Shown here: piece by piece, positions 55,539 to 64,000 of the stretch
Layout of the letters: the number at the start of each line of letters is the position of its first letter
Position numbering within the stretch: position 1 is the first letter of the stretch
Source: Apirhabdus apintestini
GTDB taxonomy: Bacteria > Pseudomonadota > Gammaproteobacteria > Enterobacterales > Enterobacteriaceae
Assembly (NCBI GenBank): GCA_033977085.1
Contig: CP138906.1
Coordinates: 2,914,001 to 2,978,000, forward strand
Direction of reading: 5' to 3'
DNA: 64,000 bases
Made by a program: the position numbers and the translations under genes
The notes under the pieces: generated by a model
Seen by the model: only the letters and a program-made list of their open reading frames with translations
What the model was told of the DNA's origin: nothing
Database searches by the model: none

Positions 55539-56291
55539 GATTTATCCACCTCCACGTCGGCCAGCCACTGGGTAACGACTTCCTGAGCGCCGCGTGCGGT
55601 TAAATCCACCTGTAACGGTGTCACAGAAACATAACCCTGTTCCACTGCGGCAAAGTCCGTATCCGGCCCGGCGTCGCACTTTTCACCCGGCGGGCCAATC
55701 CAGTAAAGCGTATTCCCGCGCGGGTCCTGCTGCTCAATAACGCTTTCAGCGGGATGGCGGCTCCCGCAGCGCGTCACGCGAATGCCTTTAATCTCAGCCA
55801 AAGGAAGATCGGGAACGTTGACGTTAAGAATTCGCCCAGTACGCAGCGGCTCGCGCATCAGCGCGCGTAAAGCGAACACGCGACCGCGGCGGCGGTCTCG
55901 TAATACTGATGGCCGTTTAGCGACACCGCCAGCGCGGGAAAGCCCAAATGACGGCCTTCCATCGCAGCGGCCACTGTACCGGAGTAAATCACATCATCGC
56001 CAAGATTAGGCCCGGCGTTAACGCCGGATACAACAATATCCGGTCGGGGGCGCATTAACGCATGCGCGCCCAAAAATACGCAGTCGGTAGGCGTACCCAT
56101 TTGTACGGCGATATCGCCGTTCGCATGCTGGAAAGTCCGCAGCGGCGATTCCAGCGTCAGTGAATTCGACGCGCCGCTGCGATTTCGGTCTGGAGCAACG
56201 ACCTGCACCTCGGCAAACTCACGTACGCGCGCGCCAACGCCTGAATGCCCGGCGCATGAATACCGTCATCGTTACTCAGCAATATTCGCAT
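55532..56291 (-). CDS. surE: 5'/3'-nucleotidase SurE (two frameshifts)
   Basis: About 253 residues. MRILLSNDDGIHAPGIQALA carries the metal-binding Asp-Asp; after a shift near 56215 QVVAPDRNRSGASNSLTLES follows; after another near 55870 ALMREPLRTGRILNVNVPDL and the end WLADVEVDKSW. Releases phosphate from nucleoside monophosphates and short polyphosphate. The start overlaps the truD end. Part of the conserved surE-pcm-nlpD-rpoS cluster. Confidence 0.94.
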
Positions 56292-57316
56292 AATCACCCG
56301 TATTGATTAATTCCCTGACCACGCTGGTTGCAAAGCTGCCGGCCGGCAGCCAAAAAGTGAGTTCCAGCGTTACATCATCCCACCAGCTCCACGTCATTTC
56401 CTGGGGTAAAGCAGCATCGCGCGCCGCGCGGCATCCACTTTTTCCCGTACAGGCAGCGCCTGTAAGTCGGGTTCGTCTGCTACCGCCTGCCGCTCAAAGG
56501 CTAAGGCGTCGCGCTGGGTGCCCCATTCGCCGCATCCCGGCAGCGCGGCGGTAATCATCAGTTCTTTATTCTCCACGCGGCGCTGCAGCGTTTCCCGTTC
56601 GTCATCCGTCGCGACAAACCAGCTGCCGCGTCCCGCTAGCTGTAGCGCATCGCCGTCAATCACCTGATTCAGCGCCATTTTTTCCAGACGCTCGCTGACA
56701 ATCTGATTAAACAGCGCGCTGCGCGCCGCCGAAAGCCAAAAGCTGCGTTTATTGCGATCGCGCACCGGGCCGCCGTTCTGCGCCCAGCGGCGGGCCTGAT
56801 GCAGGTTATTGCCGCCAACGCCAAAGCGCTGGGCACCAAAGTAGTTAGGCACCCCGCGCTGCAAAATAGCGCTAAGCCGCGCATCAATATCATCACGGTG
56901 CGTCAATTCGCGCAGTATCAGAGTAAACCGATTGCCGCGCAGCGCGCCAATGCGCAGCTTACGACGATGGCGCGCATATTCAAGTATTTGACACCCTTCC
57001 AGCTCAAAGGCCGACAGATTTGGCATCTCTTTGCCCGGCAGGCGAACGCAAAACCACTGCTCGGCTACGGCGTGTTTATCTTTTGTCCTGCAAAGCTAAC
57101 TTCCCGCGCGTGAACCTTTAGAAATTTAGCCAGCGCATCGGCGACAAAACGCGTATTGCAGCCCGTTTTCAACACCCGCACCAGCAGATGTTCACCCTCG
57201 CCGTCCGGCGTAAAGCCCAAATCTTCCGTCACCACGAAATCTTCTGGCCCGGCTTTCAGCAAACCGCTCCCGGCTGGCCGCCCGTGCAGCCACGTTAACT
57301 CATCCCACGACTTCAC
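56272..57316 (-). CDS. truD: tRNA pseudouridine(13) synthase TruD (two frameshifts)
   Basis: About 349 residues. FVVTEDLGFTPDGEGEHLLV at the start; the first break is in the A run at SFAGQK, where one more A restores DKHAV with the catalytic Asp; then LRIGALRGNRFTLILREL, NYFGAQRFGVGGNN and RNKRSFWLSAARSALFNQIV; the second break near 56395 leads to FWLPAGSFATSVVRELINTG. It makes pseudouridine 13 in tRNA-Glu. The start overlaps the ispF stop. Confidence 0.94.
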
Positions 57317-57789
57317 GCCGGCGTCAGCAGCAGCGCCACCGCCTCCGTCGCGATGCCTTCGCCGCGCCCGGTAAAACCCAGTTTTTCCGTCGTCGTCGCT
57401 TTGACATTAACAGCGTCAATATGACAACCGAGATCCTCGGCGATAAACACGCGCATCTGTGGAATATGCGGCGCCATTTTCGGCGCCTGCGCGATTATCG
57501 TAATATCCACATTTCCTAACCGGTAGCCTTTTTCCTGAATACGCCGCCAGGCTTCCCGCAGCAGCGCGCGGCTATCCGCGCCCTTAAACGCGGGATCGGT
57601 ATCGGGAAACATCTTCCCGATATCGCCCAGCGCCGCCGCGCCCAGCAGCGCATCGGTCAGCGCGTGCAGCGCCACGTCGCCGTCAGAGTGGGCCAGTAAC
57701 CCTTTCTCATAAGGAATGCGCACGCCGCCAAGTACGATCGGGCCATCGCCGCCAAACGCATGAACGTCGAAACCGTGTCCGATTCGCAT
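57313..57789 (-). CDS. ispF: 2-C-methyl-D-erythritol 2,4-cyclodiphosphate synthase IspF
   Basis: 158 residues, intact. MRIGHGFDVHAFGGDGPIVL holds the Asp-x-His zinc ligands and AHSDGDVALHALTDALLGAA the third. It cyclises CDP-methylerythritol phosphate, step five of the MEP isoprenoid pathway. Start overlaps the ispD stop, so the two are coupled. Confidence 0.97.
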   Translation of the reverse strand: MRIGHGFDVHAFGGDGPIVLGGVRIPYEKGLLAHSDGDVALHALTDALLGAAALGDIGKMFPDTDPAFKGADSRALLREAWRRIQEKGYRLGNVDITIIAQAPKMAPHIPQMRVFIAEDLGCHIDAVNVKATTTEKLGFTGRGEGIATEAVALLLTPA

Positions 57790-58499
57790 TACATTTTCTC
57801 CGGGGTATTTAATCGATTAAGGTAAAATTCGGCCAGCGCCAGGTCTTCCGGCTGCGTGACTTTGATGTTGTCCGCGCGGCCGCGCACCAGCTGCGGATGA
57901 AACCCGCAATACTCCAGCGCTGAAGCCTCATCGGTCACGGCAGCGCCTTCGTTTAGCGCGCGTATCAAACAATCGCGCAGTAAAACCAGCGGGAAGAGCT
58001 GCGGCGTCAGCGCATGCCAAAGATCGTCGCGATCGACCGTGTGCGCAATGCGCGACGCGCCGGGCTCCGCGCGCTTCATGGTATCGCGTACCGGCGTAGC
58101 CAGAATACCGCCGGTTTGGCTTACCTGCGCAGCTGCCAACAGGCAAGCCAGATCGTCAGGATGCAAACAGGGGCGCGCCGCGTCGTGCACCAGCGCCCAC
58201 TCAGCGTCTTCGGCCGCATGCAGTCCCGCCAGCACAGAATCCGCCCGCCGGGCGCCGCCGGTCGTTTTTATCACCTGAGGATGTTTCGCCACCGCCAGCG
58301 CGTCAAACCAGCTATCATGCGGGCTGACGGCAACTATCACGCGCGAAATCCGCGGGTTGCGTAGTAACCCGGCCACCGCGTGTTCGAGAATGGTTTTGTC
58401 GCCCAGAGTGAGATACTGTTTGGGGCGTTCGGCCTGCATCCGGCTGCCAATGCCGGCGGCCGGTACAATGGCGACGATGCGCCCGGAGGAACCTGCCAT
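57789..58499 (-). CDS. ispD: 2-C-methyl-D-erythritol 4-phosphate cytidylyltransferase IspD
   Basis: 236 residues, intact; E. coli has 236. IVAIVPAAGIGSRMQAERPK is the CTP-binding loop and ALVHDAARPCLHPDDL the metal site. It transfers CMP to methylerythritol phosphate. It follows ftsB by 18 bases in the ftsB-ispD-ispF-truD-surE-pcm series. Confidence 0.97.
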   Translation of the reverse strand: MAGSSGRIVAIVPAAGIGSRMQAERPKQYLTLGDKTILEHAVAGLLRNPRISRVIVAVSPHDSWFDALAVAKHPQVIKTTGGARRADSVLAGLHAAEDAEWALVHDAARPCLHPDDLACLLAAAQVSQTGGILATPVRDTMKRAEPGASRIAHTVDRDDLWHALTPQLFPLVLLRDCLIRALNEGAAVTDEASALEYCGFHPQLVRGRADNIKVTQPEDLALAEFYLNRLNTPEKM

Positions 58500-58517
58500 G
58501 TCGTTGTCTGAATCCGC

Positions 58518-58834
58518 TTACTGATTTTGATTATTGGATCGGTTACCCGTATCGCGACGGGAGCCATCGGGGACGAGACGGTAAAACGTTTCCCCGGCTT
58601 TGTCATCCCCGGCTCATTGCGAGCGCGCTCTTCAATCGCCTCAATCCCGCCGTTAAGATCGTCGATTTCCGCAAAGAGTTGATCGTTACGCGCTTTGAGC
58701 TTCGCGTTGGTCGCCTGTCTGGCCTGAACGTCCTTATTCACTTTCGTATAGTCATGAATGCCGTTTTTGCCAAACCACAGCGAGTACTGTAGCCAAACCA
58801 GTAACGCCAGCAATAGTAGCGTTAGCTTACCCAT
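58518..58834 (-). CDS. ftsB: cell division protein FtsB (one frameshift)
   Basis: About 104 residues from MGKLTLLLLALLVWLQYSLW, a short cytoplasmic tail and membrane helix, followed by a periplasmic coiled coil (NAKLKARNDQLFAEIDDLNG). The frame breaks in the G run at MTKPG near 58590; one more G gives ETFYRLVPDGSRRD and the normal end. It forms the FtsQLB complex at the divisome. An upstream in-frame ATG at 58873 exists, but the conserved start is 58834. Confidence 0.94.
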
Positions 58835-58975
58835 TGCGCCCCTGAAAAACGGCGCTTTCATCCTGTTGCTCACCTACGGGCTCCGTTGGGTTACTCAAAC
58901 GTTAAAGAGGACAAAATGTATCACACAACGCGCGCTAATGCGCACAGCGCCGTATTACGCACGCTAAAGAGTATG

Positions 58976-59298
58976 TCAGCTACTCAGCCAAAGAAAAAGC
59001 ATTCCCACCATAACCATCACGGTAAATAGCGTAGCAACACAGCTATAGCGTAATCGGCTGTCCAGCAGTGAATGCAGGGCAATGCCGATCATCACGGCGA
59101 CGGGCATCAGCGCCAAAAAGAAAGGCCAAGTATAGAGGAAGAAAAAAGCGTATTGGATCCATACAGTAAGAATGGCAGACCCAGCGCCAGCAGCCACGAC
59201 AAAAAGCCCACGATCCCGCCAGGTAAAGACCAGGTGGTTTCTTCGGGCCGCGTGCCGCCGTCTGCCTGAGTAAATGAAATGGGTGTACCGTTACGCAT
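58976..59298 (-). CDS. ygbE: inner-membrane protein YgbE, DUF3561 (one frameshift)
   Basis: About 107 residues. MRNGTPISFTQADGGTRPEE, then TTWSLPGGIVGFLSWLLALG and YGSNTLF. A shift near 59150 leads to FFLYTWPFFLALMPVAVMIG and MVGMLFLWLSS. Three membrane segments. Conserved between cysC and ftsB in enterobacteria; function unknown. Confidence 0.9.
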
Positions 59299-59350
59299 AG
59301 CCAGTCCTGTCAATCGCCCAGCACAATGGTTCCAATGCTGTCTTTAAGGA

Positions 59351-59950
59351 TCAGATAATATCGTCCCGGCGCAGCAGGTCTAATACCTGCGTCGTCAAAT
59401 TTGTTACTAATTGTTCACCATTCAGATTTAGCGCTGGGTTTTCCGGGGCTTCATACGCGGCGTCGACCCCGGTAAAATGCGCCAACTTTCCCGCACGCGC
59501 TTTTTTATATAACCCTTTTGGATCGCGGGATTCACACACCGTCAGCGGCGTATTGACGAACACTTCACGAAAACGCGCCTCCCCAACCAGCTCACGCACC
59601 ATCTGGCGCTCCGCACGATGCGGCGAGATAAACGCCGTTAATACCACCAATCCGGCATCGGCCATCAGATTTGCGACTTCACCGACGCGACGAATATTCT
59701 CGCGCCTGTCATCGTCGCCAAACCCCAAATCGCGGCACAGACCGTGGCGCAGGTTATCGCCATCCAACAAATAGGTGCTCACGCCCAGCGCGTGTAATTC
59801 ATGCTCTAGCGCCCCGGCGAGCGTAGATTTCCCCGAACCAGACAGGCCGGTAAACCACACCACAGCGCCAGCGTGGCCGTGCAACCGCTCCCGTGCCTGG
59901 CGCGTAACAGGATGCGCGTGCCACACCACATTATCATCGTGCTGCGCCAT
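59351..59950 (-). CDS. cysC: adenylylsulfate kinase CysC
   Basis: 199 residues, intact. P-loop WFTGLSGSGKSTLAGALEHE, LLDGDNLRHGLCRDLGFGDD and FREVFVNTPLTVCESRDPKG. It phosphorylates APS to PAPS in sulfate assimilation. It starts directly after the cysN stop, last gene of the cysDNC operon, controlled by CysB in E. coli. Confidence 0.97.
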   Translation of the reverse strand: MAQHDDNVVWHAHPVTRQARERLHGHAGAVVWFTGLSGSGKSTLAGALEHELHALGVSTYLLDGDNLRHGLCRDLGFGDDDRRENIRRVGEVANLMADAGLVVLTAFISPHRAERQMVRELVGEARFREVFVNTPLTVCESRDPKGLYKKARAGKLAHFTGVDAAYEAPENPALNLNGEQLVTNLTTQVLDLLRRDDII

Positions 59951-61387
59951 TTATGACGCTCCCGGCAGCGCCCGCGCCTGCCAGTGTGGAAAATGGCGGC
60001 GCACCAGCGCATTCAGTTCGCGCTCAAACGCGCTATAGGTTTCAGGAGTTTGCGAAGCGAGCGACGCCAGCGGTTCAAAAACCATGCCCGCACCTACGGT
60101 GACATTGCTAAGCCTGTCAATAAAAATCAGCCCGCCGGTCACCGGATTTTCCCGATACGGATCGAGCGCCAGCGGTTCGTCAAACGTCACTGAGATGCGC
60201 CCAATACCGTTTAACGGCAAGGCTTCCGTATCGTGCAGCGCCAGAGTATTGATCTCCACCTGGTGCGTAATCTCATCCACTACTGCGCGATTTTTCTTGC
60301 CGCCAATTTTAACGTCGTAGCGCTGACCTGCACGCAGCGGCTGCTCTGCCATCCAGACCACATCGAGCGCGGCTCGCTGAACCACGGCGGGCGGCGCGTC
60401 GGCGGGAACCAGAACATCGCCCCGGCTGATATCAATTTCATCACGTAATACCAGCGTCACGGCATCACCCGCCCGCGCCTGCGGTAAATCGCCGTCAAAG
60501 GTGACAATACGCGCCACCGTTGAACGCACGCCGGACGGTAGTACCTGCACGGTGTCACCGGGGCGCAGCCGCCCGGATGCTACGGTGCCGGCATAGCCGC
60601 GGAAGTCCAGATTCGGTCGGTTAACATATTGCACCGGAAAGCGCAGCGGCTGCGCTTCAACGTCGCGCTGGATCTCTACTGACTCAAGGAGTTCCAGCAG
60701 CGTCGGGCCGCTATACCAGGGCATCTGCGCCGAAGGGCCGGCGACGTTATCGCCTTCCAGCGCGGAGAGCGGCACAAAGCGGATATTCACCCCCTGCGGC
60801 AACTGCGCGGCAAAGGTCAGGTAATCCTCGCGGATCTGTTCAAACGTCTCCTGAGAAAAGGCCATTAAATCCATTTTATTGACCGCCACGATCAAATGTC
60901 GGATCCCCAACAGCGTTGAAATAAAGCTGTGGCGGCGGGTTTGATCCAGCACGCCTTTACGCGCATCGATTAATAAAATCGCCACATCGCTGGTGGACGC
61001 GCCGGTCGCCATGTTGCGCGTGTACTGCTCATGCCCTGGAGTATCAGCGATAATAAATTTCCGCTTCTGGGTCGAAAAATAGCGATAGGCGACGTCAATA
61101 GTAATACCCTGTTCCCGCTCTGCCTGCAGGCCGTCAACCAGCAAAGCGAGATCCAGCTTATCGCCCTGCGTACCGTGCCTTTTACTGTCATTTTGCAGCG
61201 AAGAGAGCTGATCCTCATAGATTTGCCGGGTATCGTGCAGCAATCGGCCAATTAGCGTGCTTTTACCGTCATCGACGCTGCCGCAGGTCAGGAAGCGCAA
61301 CAGGCTTTTATCCTGCTGCGCGTGCAGCCATGCTTCAACGCCGCCATAGCTGGCAATTTGCTGCGCGACTATCGTATTGGTGGTCAT
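59951..61387 (-). CDS. cysN: sulfate adenylyltransferase subunit 1 CysN
   Basis: 478 residues, intact (E. coli 475). GTPase motifs: G1 GSVDDGKSTLIGRLLHDT, G3 IADTPGHEQYTRNMATGAST, G4 VAVNKMDLMAFS, then EF-Tu-like beta barrels. GTP hydrolysis drives APS formation by CysD. It starts 10 bases after the cysD stop. Confidence 0.98.
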   Translation of the reverse strand: MTTNTIVAQQIASYGGVEAWLHAQQDKSLLRFLTCGSVDDGKSTLIGRLLHDTRQIYEDQLSSLQNDSKRHGTQGDKLDLALLVDGLQAEREQGITIDVAYRYFSTQKRKFIIADTPGHEQYTRNMATGASTSDVAILLIDARKGVLDQTRRHSFISTLLGIRHLIVAVNKMDLMAFSQETFEQIREDYLTFAAQLPQGVNIRFVPLSALEGDNVAGPSAQMPWYSGPTLLELLESVEIQRDVEAQPLRFPVQYVNRPNLDFRGYAGTVASGRLRPGDTVQVLPSGVRSTVARIVTFDGDLPQARAGDAVTLVLRDEIDISRGDVLVPADAPPAVVQRAALDVVWMAEQPLRAGQRYDVKIGGKKNRAVVDEITHQVEINTLALHDTEALPLNGIGRISVTFDEPLALDPYRENPVTGGLIFIDRLSNVTVGAGMVFEPLASLASQTPETYSAFERELNALVRRHFPHWQARALPGAS

Positions 61388-61397
61388 AACACACTCC

Positions 61398-62306
61398 TCA
61401 AAAATAGCCCTGGCGTTTTTTCAACTCCATCGACCCGGCCTGATCTTTATCGATAACCCGCCCCTGCCGCTCGCTGCTGGTGGAAACCAGCATCTCTTCG
61501 ATAATTTCAGGCAGGGTTTGCGCGTGAGATTCCACGGCGCCGGTAAGCGGCCAGCAGCCCAGCGTGCGGAATCGCACCATTCGTTTCTTAATCATTTCGC
61601 CAGGCTGTAAATCGATGCGGTCATCATCCACCATCATCAGCATACCGTCACGCTCCAGCACCGGCCGCTCGGCGGCCAGATACAGCGGCACAATATCTAT
61701 CTTTTCCAGGTAGATGTACTGCCAGATATCCAGCTCGGTCCAGTTAGAGAGCGGAAAAACGCGAATGCTTTCGCCCTTGTTCACCTGCCCGTTGTAGTTA
61801 TGCCACAGCTCCGGGCGCTGGTTTTTCGGGTCCCAGCGGTGGAAACGATCGCGAAACGAATAGACGCGCTCTTTAGCGCGAGACTTTTCTTCATCGCGCC
61901 TGGCGCCGCCGAACGCGGCATCAAACCCATACTTATCAAGAGCCTGCTTTAATCCTTCGGTTTTCATAATGTCCGTATGCTTCGCGCTACCGTGATCGAA
62001 AGGGTTGATCCCCAGAGCCACCCCTTCGGGATTGCGATGCACTAATAATTCACAGCCAAGCTCCTGCACGGTGCGATCGCGAAACGCGTACATTTCGCGG
62101 AATTTCCAGCCGGTATCCACGTGCAATAGCGGAAAAGGCAGCGTGCCGGGCCAAAATGCCTTACGCGCCAGATGCAGCATCACCGAGGAATCTTTACCAA
62201 TCGAATACAGCATGACCGGGTTAGCGAACTCGGCCGCCACTTCACGGAAAATATGGATACTTTCTGCTTCAAGCTGCCGCAGGTGAGACTGTGTTTCGAG
62301 ATCCAT
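61398..62306 (-). CDS. cysD: sulfate adenylyltransferase subunit 2 CysD
   Basis: 302 residues, intact, the E. coli length. PP-loop VMLYSIGKDSSVMLHLARKA and the substrate region DAAFGGARRDEEKSRAKERV. It makes APS from ATP and sulfate. First gene of cysDNC. The 62307-62580 gap to iap should contain the CysB-dependent promoter; I cannot place the site. Confidence 0.98.
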   Translation of the reverse strand: MDLETQSHLRQLEAESIHIFREVAAEFANPVMLYSIGKDSSVMLHLARKAFWPGTLPFPLLHVDTGWKFREMYAFRDRTVQELGCELLVHRNPEGVALGINPFDHGSAKHTDIMKTEGLKQALDKYGFDAAFGGARRDEEKSRAKERVYSFRDRFHRWDPKNQRPELWHNYNGQVNKGESIRVFPLSNWTELDIWQYIYLEKIDIVPLYLAAERPVLERDGMLMMVDDDRIDLQPGEMIKKRMVRFRTLGCWPLTGAVESHAQTLPEIIEEMLVSTSSERQGRVIDKDQAGSMELKKRQGYF

Positions 62307-62580
62307 AACGCTCCTTCGGCCAGAGTGCGGACTGGGCTATACCACCTCACGCGCGCAGCGCGCTGGCACATCAATGATTGCGAATCTCTGGACTATACGG
62401 CGCGCGCTTAGGCGTTATGAAATGCCGAATTGGAATGATTAGTTCCCCAAAGGAATAACGCACCTAATTGCAATGCCTCCATTTTGGGGAAATAAGAGCA
62501 ATCAAGATTGCCCGCGCCGCGCCGGGAACGCATACTGACGCCGCACATTGCCTCAACGTTCAGAGACTAAGGATTTCTCT

Positions 62581-63611
62581 ATGCTTTCCATACTGCGCCG
62601 CTGCCTCGGCGCACTGGCTATCAGTCTGGCCATAACGTCGGCGGCCCAGGCTCAACTCCCCGCTCTCGGGGCTATCGCTAATCAGCAGGCGCGCCGGCTA
62701 GCCACGCTTTATCCTGGCCGGATGACCGGCTCACCGGCGGAAATACTCGCGGCAGATTTTATTCACCAGCGTCTACAGCAGTGGGGCTACCAGAGCGACA
62801 TTCGCCGCTTCCCGGCGCGCTACGCGTATCAGGGGCCAGGCCCGCGCCAAACCTGGCGCAGCGTGACGGGCAGTTCGGTGATTGCCGCCCGGGAAGGGCG
62901 CGAGCCAAAACAGATTGTGATTGTGGCGCACCTGGACACTTACGCTGCGCAAAGCGAGCGAGACGACGCCGCTAATCTCGGCGGTTTAACGCTGCAGGGC
63001 ATGGACGATAATGCCGTTGGGGTTGGGGTATTGCTGGAGCTGGCGGCGCGTTTTCAGGCGATCCCGACTCGCTACACACTGCGCTTTATCACCACCAGCG
63101 GCGAGGAAGAAGGGCAACTGGGCGCGAATAATATCCTACAATATATGGATTTGCAGCAGCAGAAAAATACGCTACTGGTAATTAACCTTGATGAGCTGGT
63201 TGGCGGCACCCGGCTGTATTTTACCAGCGGCTTGCACACGCCAGCGGCGGAACGCAAACGCACGCGCGACCGCGCGCTGGCCCTGGCGCGTCGATATGGT
63301 ATTCCAGCCTCAACGCCGCCGGCAAAAGCGCAGCATGCGCTGGATAACAGCGATGCGCAGCCGTTTGACCAGGCGGGGCTGCCGGTGTTAAACGTCAACG
63401 CCACCGACTGGGCGCTGGGCAATAAAGACGGCGTGCAGCAGCGCGCAAAAGCCGGGCCTTTCCGGATGGTATTGTTCGCCACTACGCCCAGCGCGACAGC
63501 CAGCAATATCTGGACACCCAGCTGCCGGGCCGGATAGCCCAGCGCTGCCAACAAACCGTGCAAATACTGCTGCCGCTGATTAAATCGCTGGCGCAGGCAG
63601 AGCGCACATAA
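62581..63611 (+). CDS. iap: periplasmic aminopeptidase Iap (one frameshift)
   Basis: About 343 residues. Signal peptide MLSILRRCLGALAISLAITS ending AAQA, then the M28 zinc-peptidase motifs HLDTYAAQS, GMDDNAVGVGVLLELAA and TTSGEEEGQLGANN. Near 63465 one base shifts the frame; the restored end is VQILLPLIKSLAQAERT. Iap converts alkaline phosphatase isozymes by removing N-terminal Arg. It lies next to the CRISPR array, as in E. coli. The start at 62581 follows CTAAGGATTTCT. Confidence 0.94.
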
Positions 63612-63715
63612 ATCGGTCTGCCCGGGCGGGAAGCTCATACTCCTTTAATTAAATGGATATAGCGTACCGCTCGCGCGAGAGGCCGATGTACCCTGCAAGA
63701 GCACCGTGCTGGTAA

Positions 63716-63989
63716 TACGGCATCCCCACTTGTGTGGGGAACACGTTATAAATATTTTATGGATATTCAGGCCGGGCGGTTTATCCTCACTCGCGTGGGG
63801 AACACGGCGGTATTGTCTCCCGATGAAATAAGTATCGCCGGTTTATCTCCACTTGCGTGGGGAACCCGTAATGTATAGAAATCAATATGTTGAAGAGATC
63901 GGTTTATCCCTACTCGTGTGGGGAACACTGTTTGTATTGCCAGTACACACGCCCGGTACGTGGTTTATCCCCACTTGCGTGAGGAACGT
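63716..63989. CRISPR. type I-E CRISPR array, iap-proximal end, degenerate repeats
   Basis: Five 29-nt repeats at 63716, 63777, 63839, 63900 and 63961, spaced by 32-33 nt. The consensus is like CGGTTTATCCCCACTYGCGTGGGGAACAC, the E. coli type I-E repeat in the same orientation relative to iap. No two repeats are identical: the first has TACGGCATCC at its start, the third ends CCC, the fifth ends GAGGAACGT. A spacer continues past 63990 to the window edge. No cas gene lies in the window. By analogy with E. coli this is the old, leader-distal end. Confidence 0.93.
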
Positions 63990-64000
63990 TCATCAGCCAG

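Overview
The window is a chromosome segment of a bacterium in the Enterobacteriaceae or a close relative. The gene order luxS-micA-gshA-yqaB-tRNA(Arg/Ser)-csrA-alaS-recX-recA-pncC-mltB, then mutS-rpoS-nlpD-pcm-surE-truD-ispF-ispD-ftsB-ygbE-cysCND-iap-CRISPR, is the Escherichia/Salmonella order, and the protein sequences are close to those of E. coli. I cannot name the genus. Many core genes, including ones that cannot be lost (alaS three times, ftsB, rpoS), carry single-base frameshifts, mostly missing bases in homopolymer runs. The tRNA-Ser anticodon loop is one base short in the same way. I therefore read most frameshifts as consensus errors and describe the restored genes.

Layout. 1-10.7 kb: conserved core (quorum sensing luxS, MicA sRNA, glutathione synthesis, a tRNA cluster between two octamer-repeat arrays, CsrA, AlaS, RecX/RecA with a LexA box, PncC, MltB). 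10.9-24.6 kb: a surface-adhesin locus on the minus strand. It encodes a giant type I-secreted adhesin whose middle is about 690 residues of Ser-Asp/Ala-Asp repeat, a complete type I secretion system (TolC-like, ABC, HlyD-like), and a large GT4 glycosyltransferase that could modify the repeat.

25.6-46.9 kb: an AT-rich mobile island inserted in the 5' end of mutS. The displaced native start of mutS remains at the left boundary and the island supplies a substitute start at the right boundary. From left to right it carries: (i) a six-gene operon of a membrane protein, a metallo-beta-lactamase-fold protein ending in a Gly-rich tail, E2-like, E1-like and JAB/JAMM proteins and a second membrane protein, which is a ubiquitin-conjugation-like and probably antiphage cassette; (ii) a mobilisation module (MobC, relaxase, candidate oriT); (iii) three coupled tyrosine recombinases plus a small protein, laid out like Tn554 or gamma-mobile-trio modules; (iv) a NACHT NTPase of the kind known in antiphage defence; (v) an excisionase-like gene and the island integrase. 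The integrase is split by an IS100-like element, so the island is probably fixed in place.

46.9-52.4 kb: mutS, an IS200-type remnant and a second, inverted IS100-like copy. Each IS copy has its own 5-bp target duplication. 52.4-64 kb: conserved rpoS-to-iap core, ending in the iap-proximal part of a type I-E CRISPR array with degenerate repeats.
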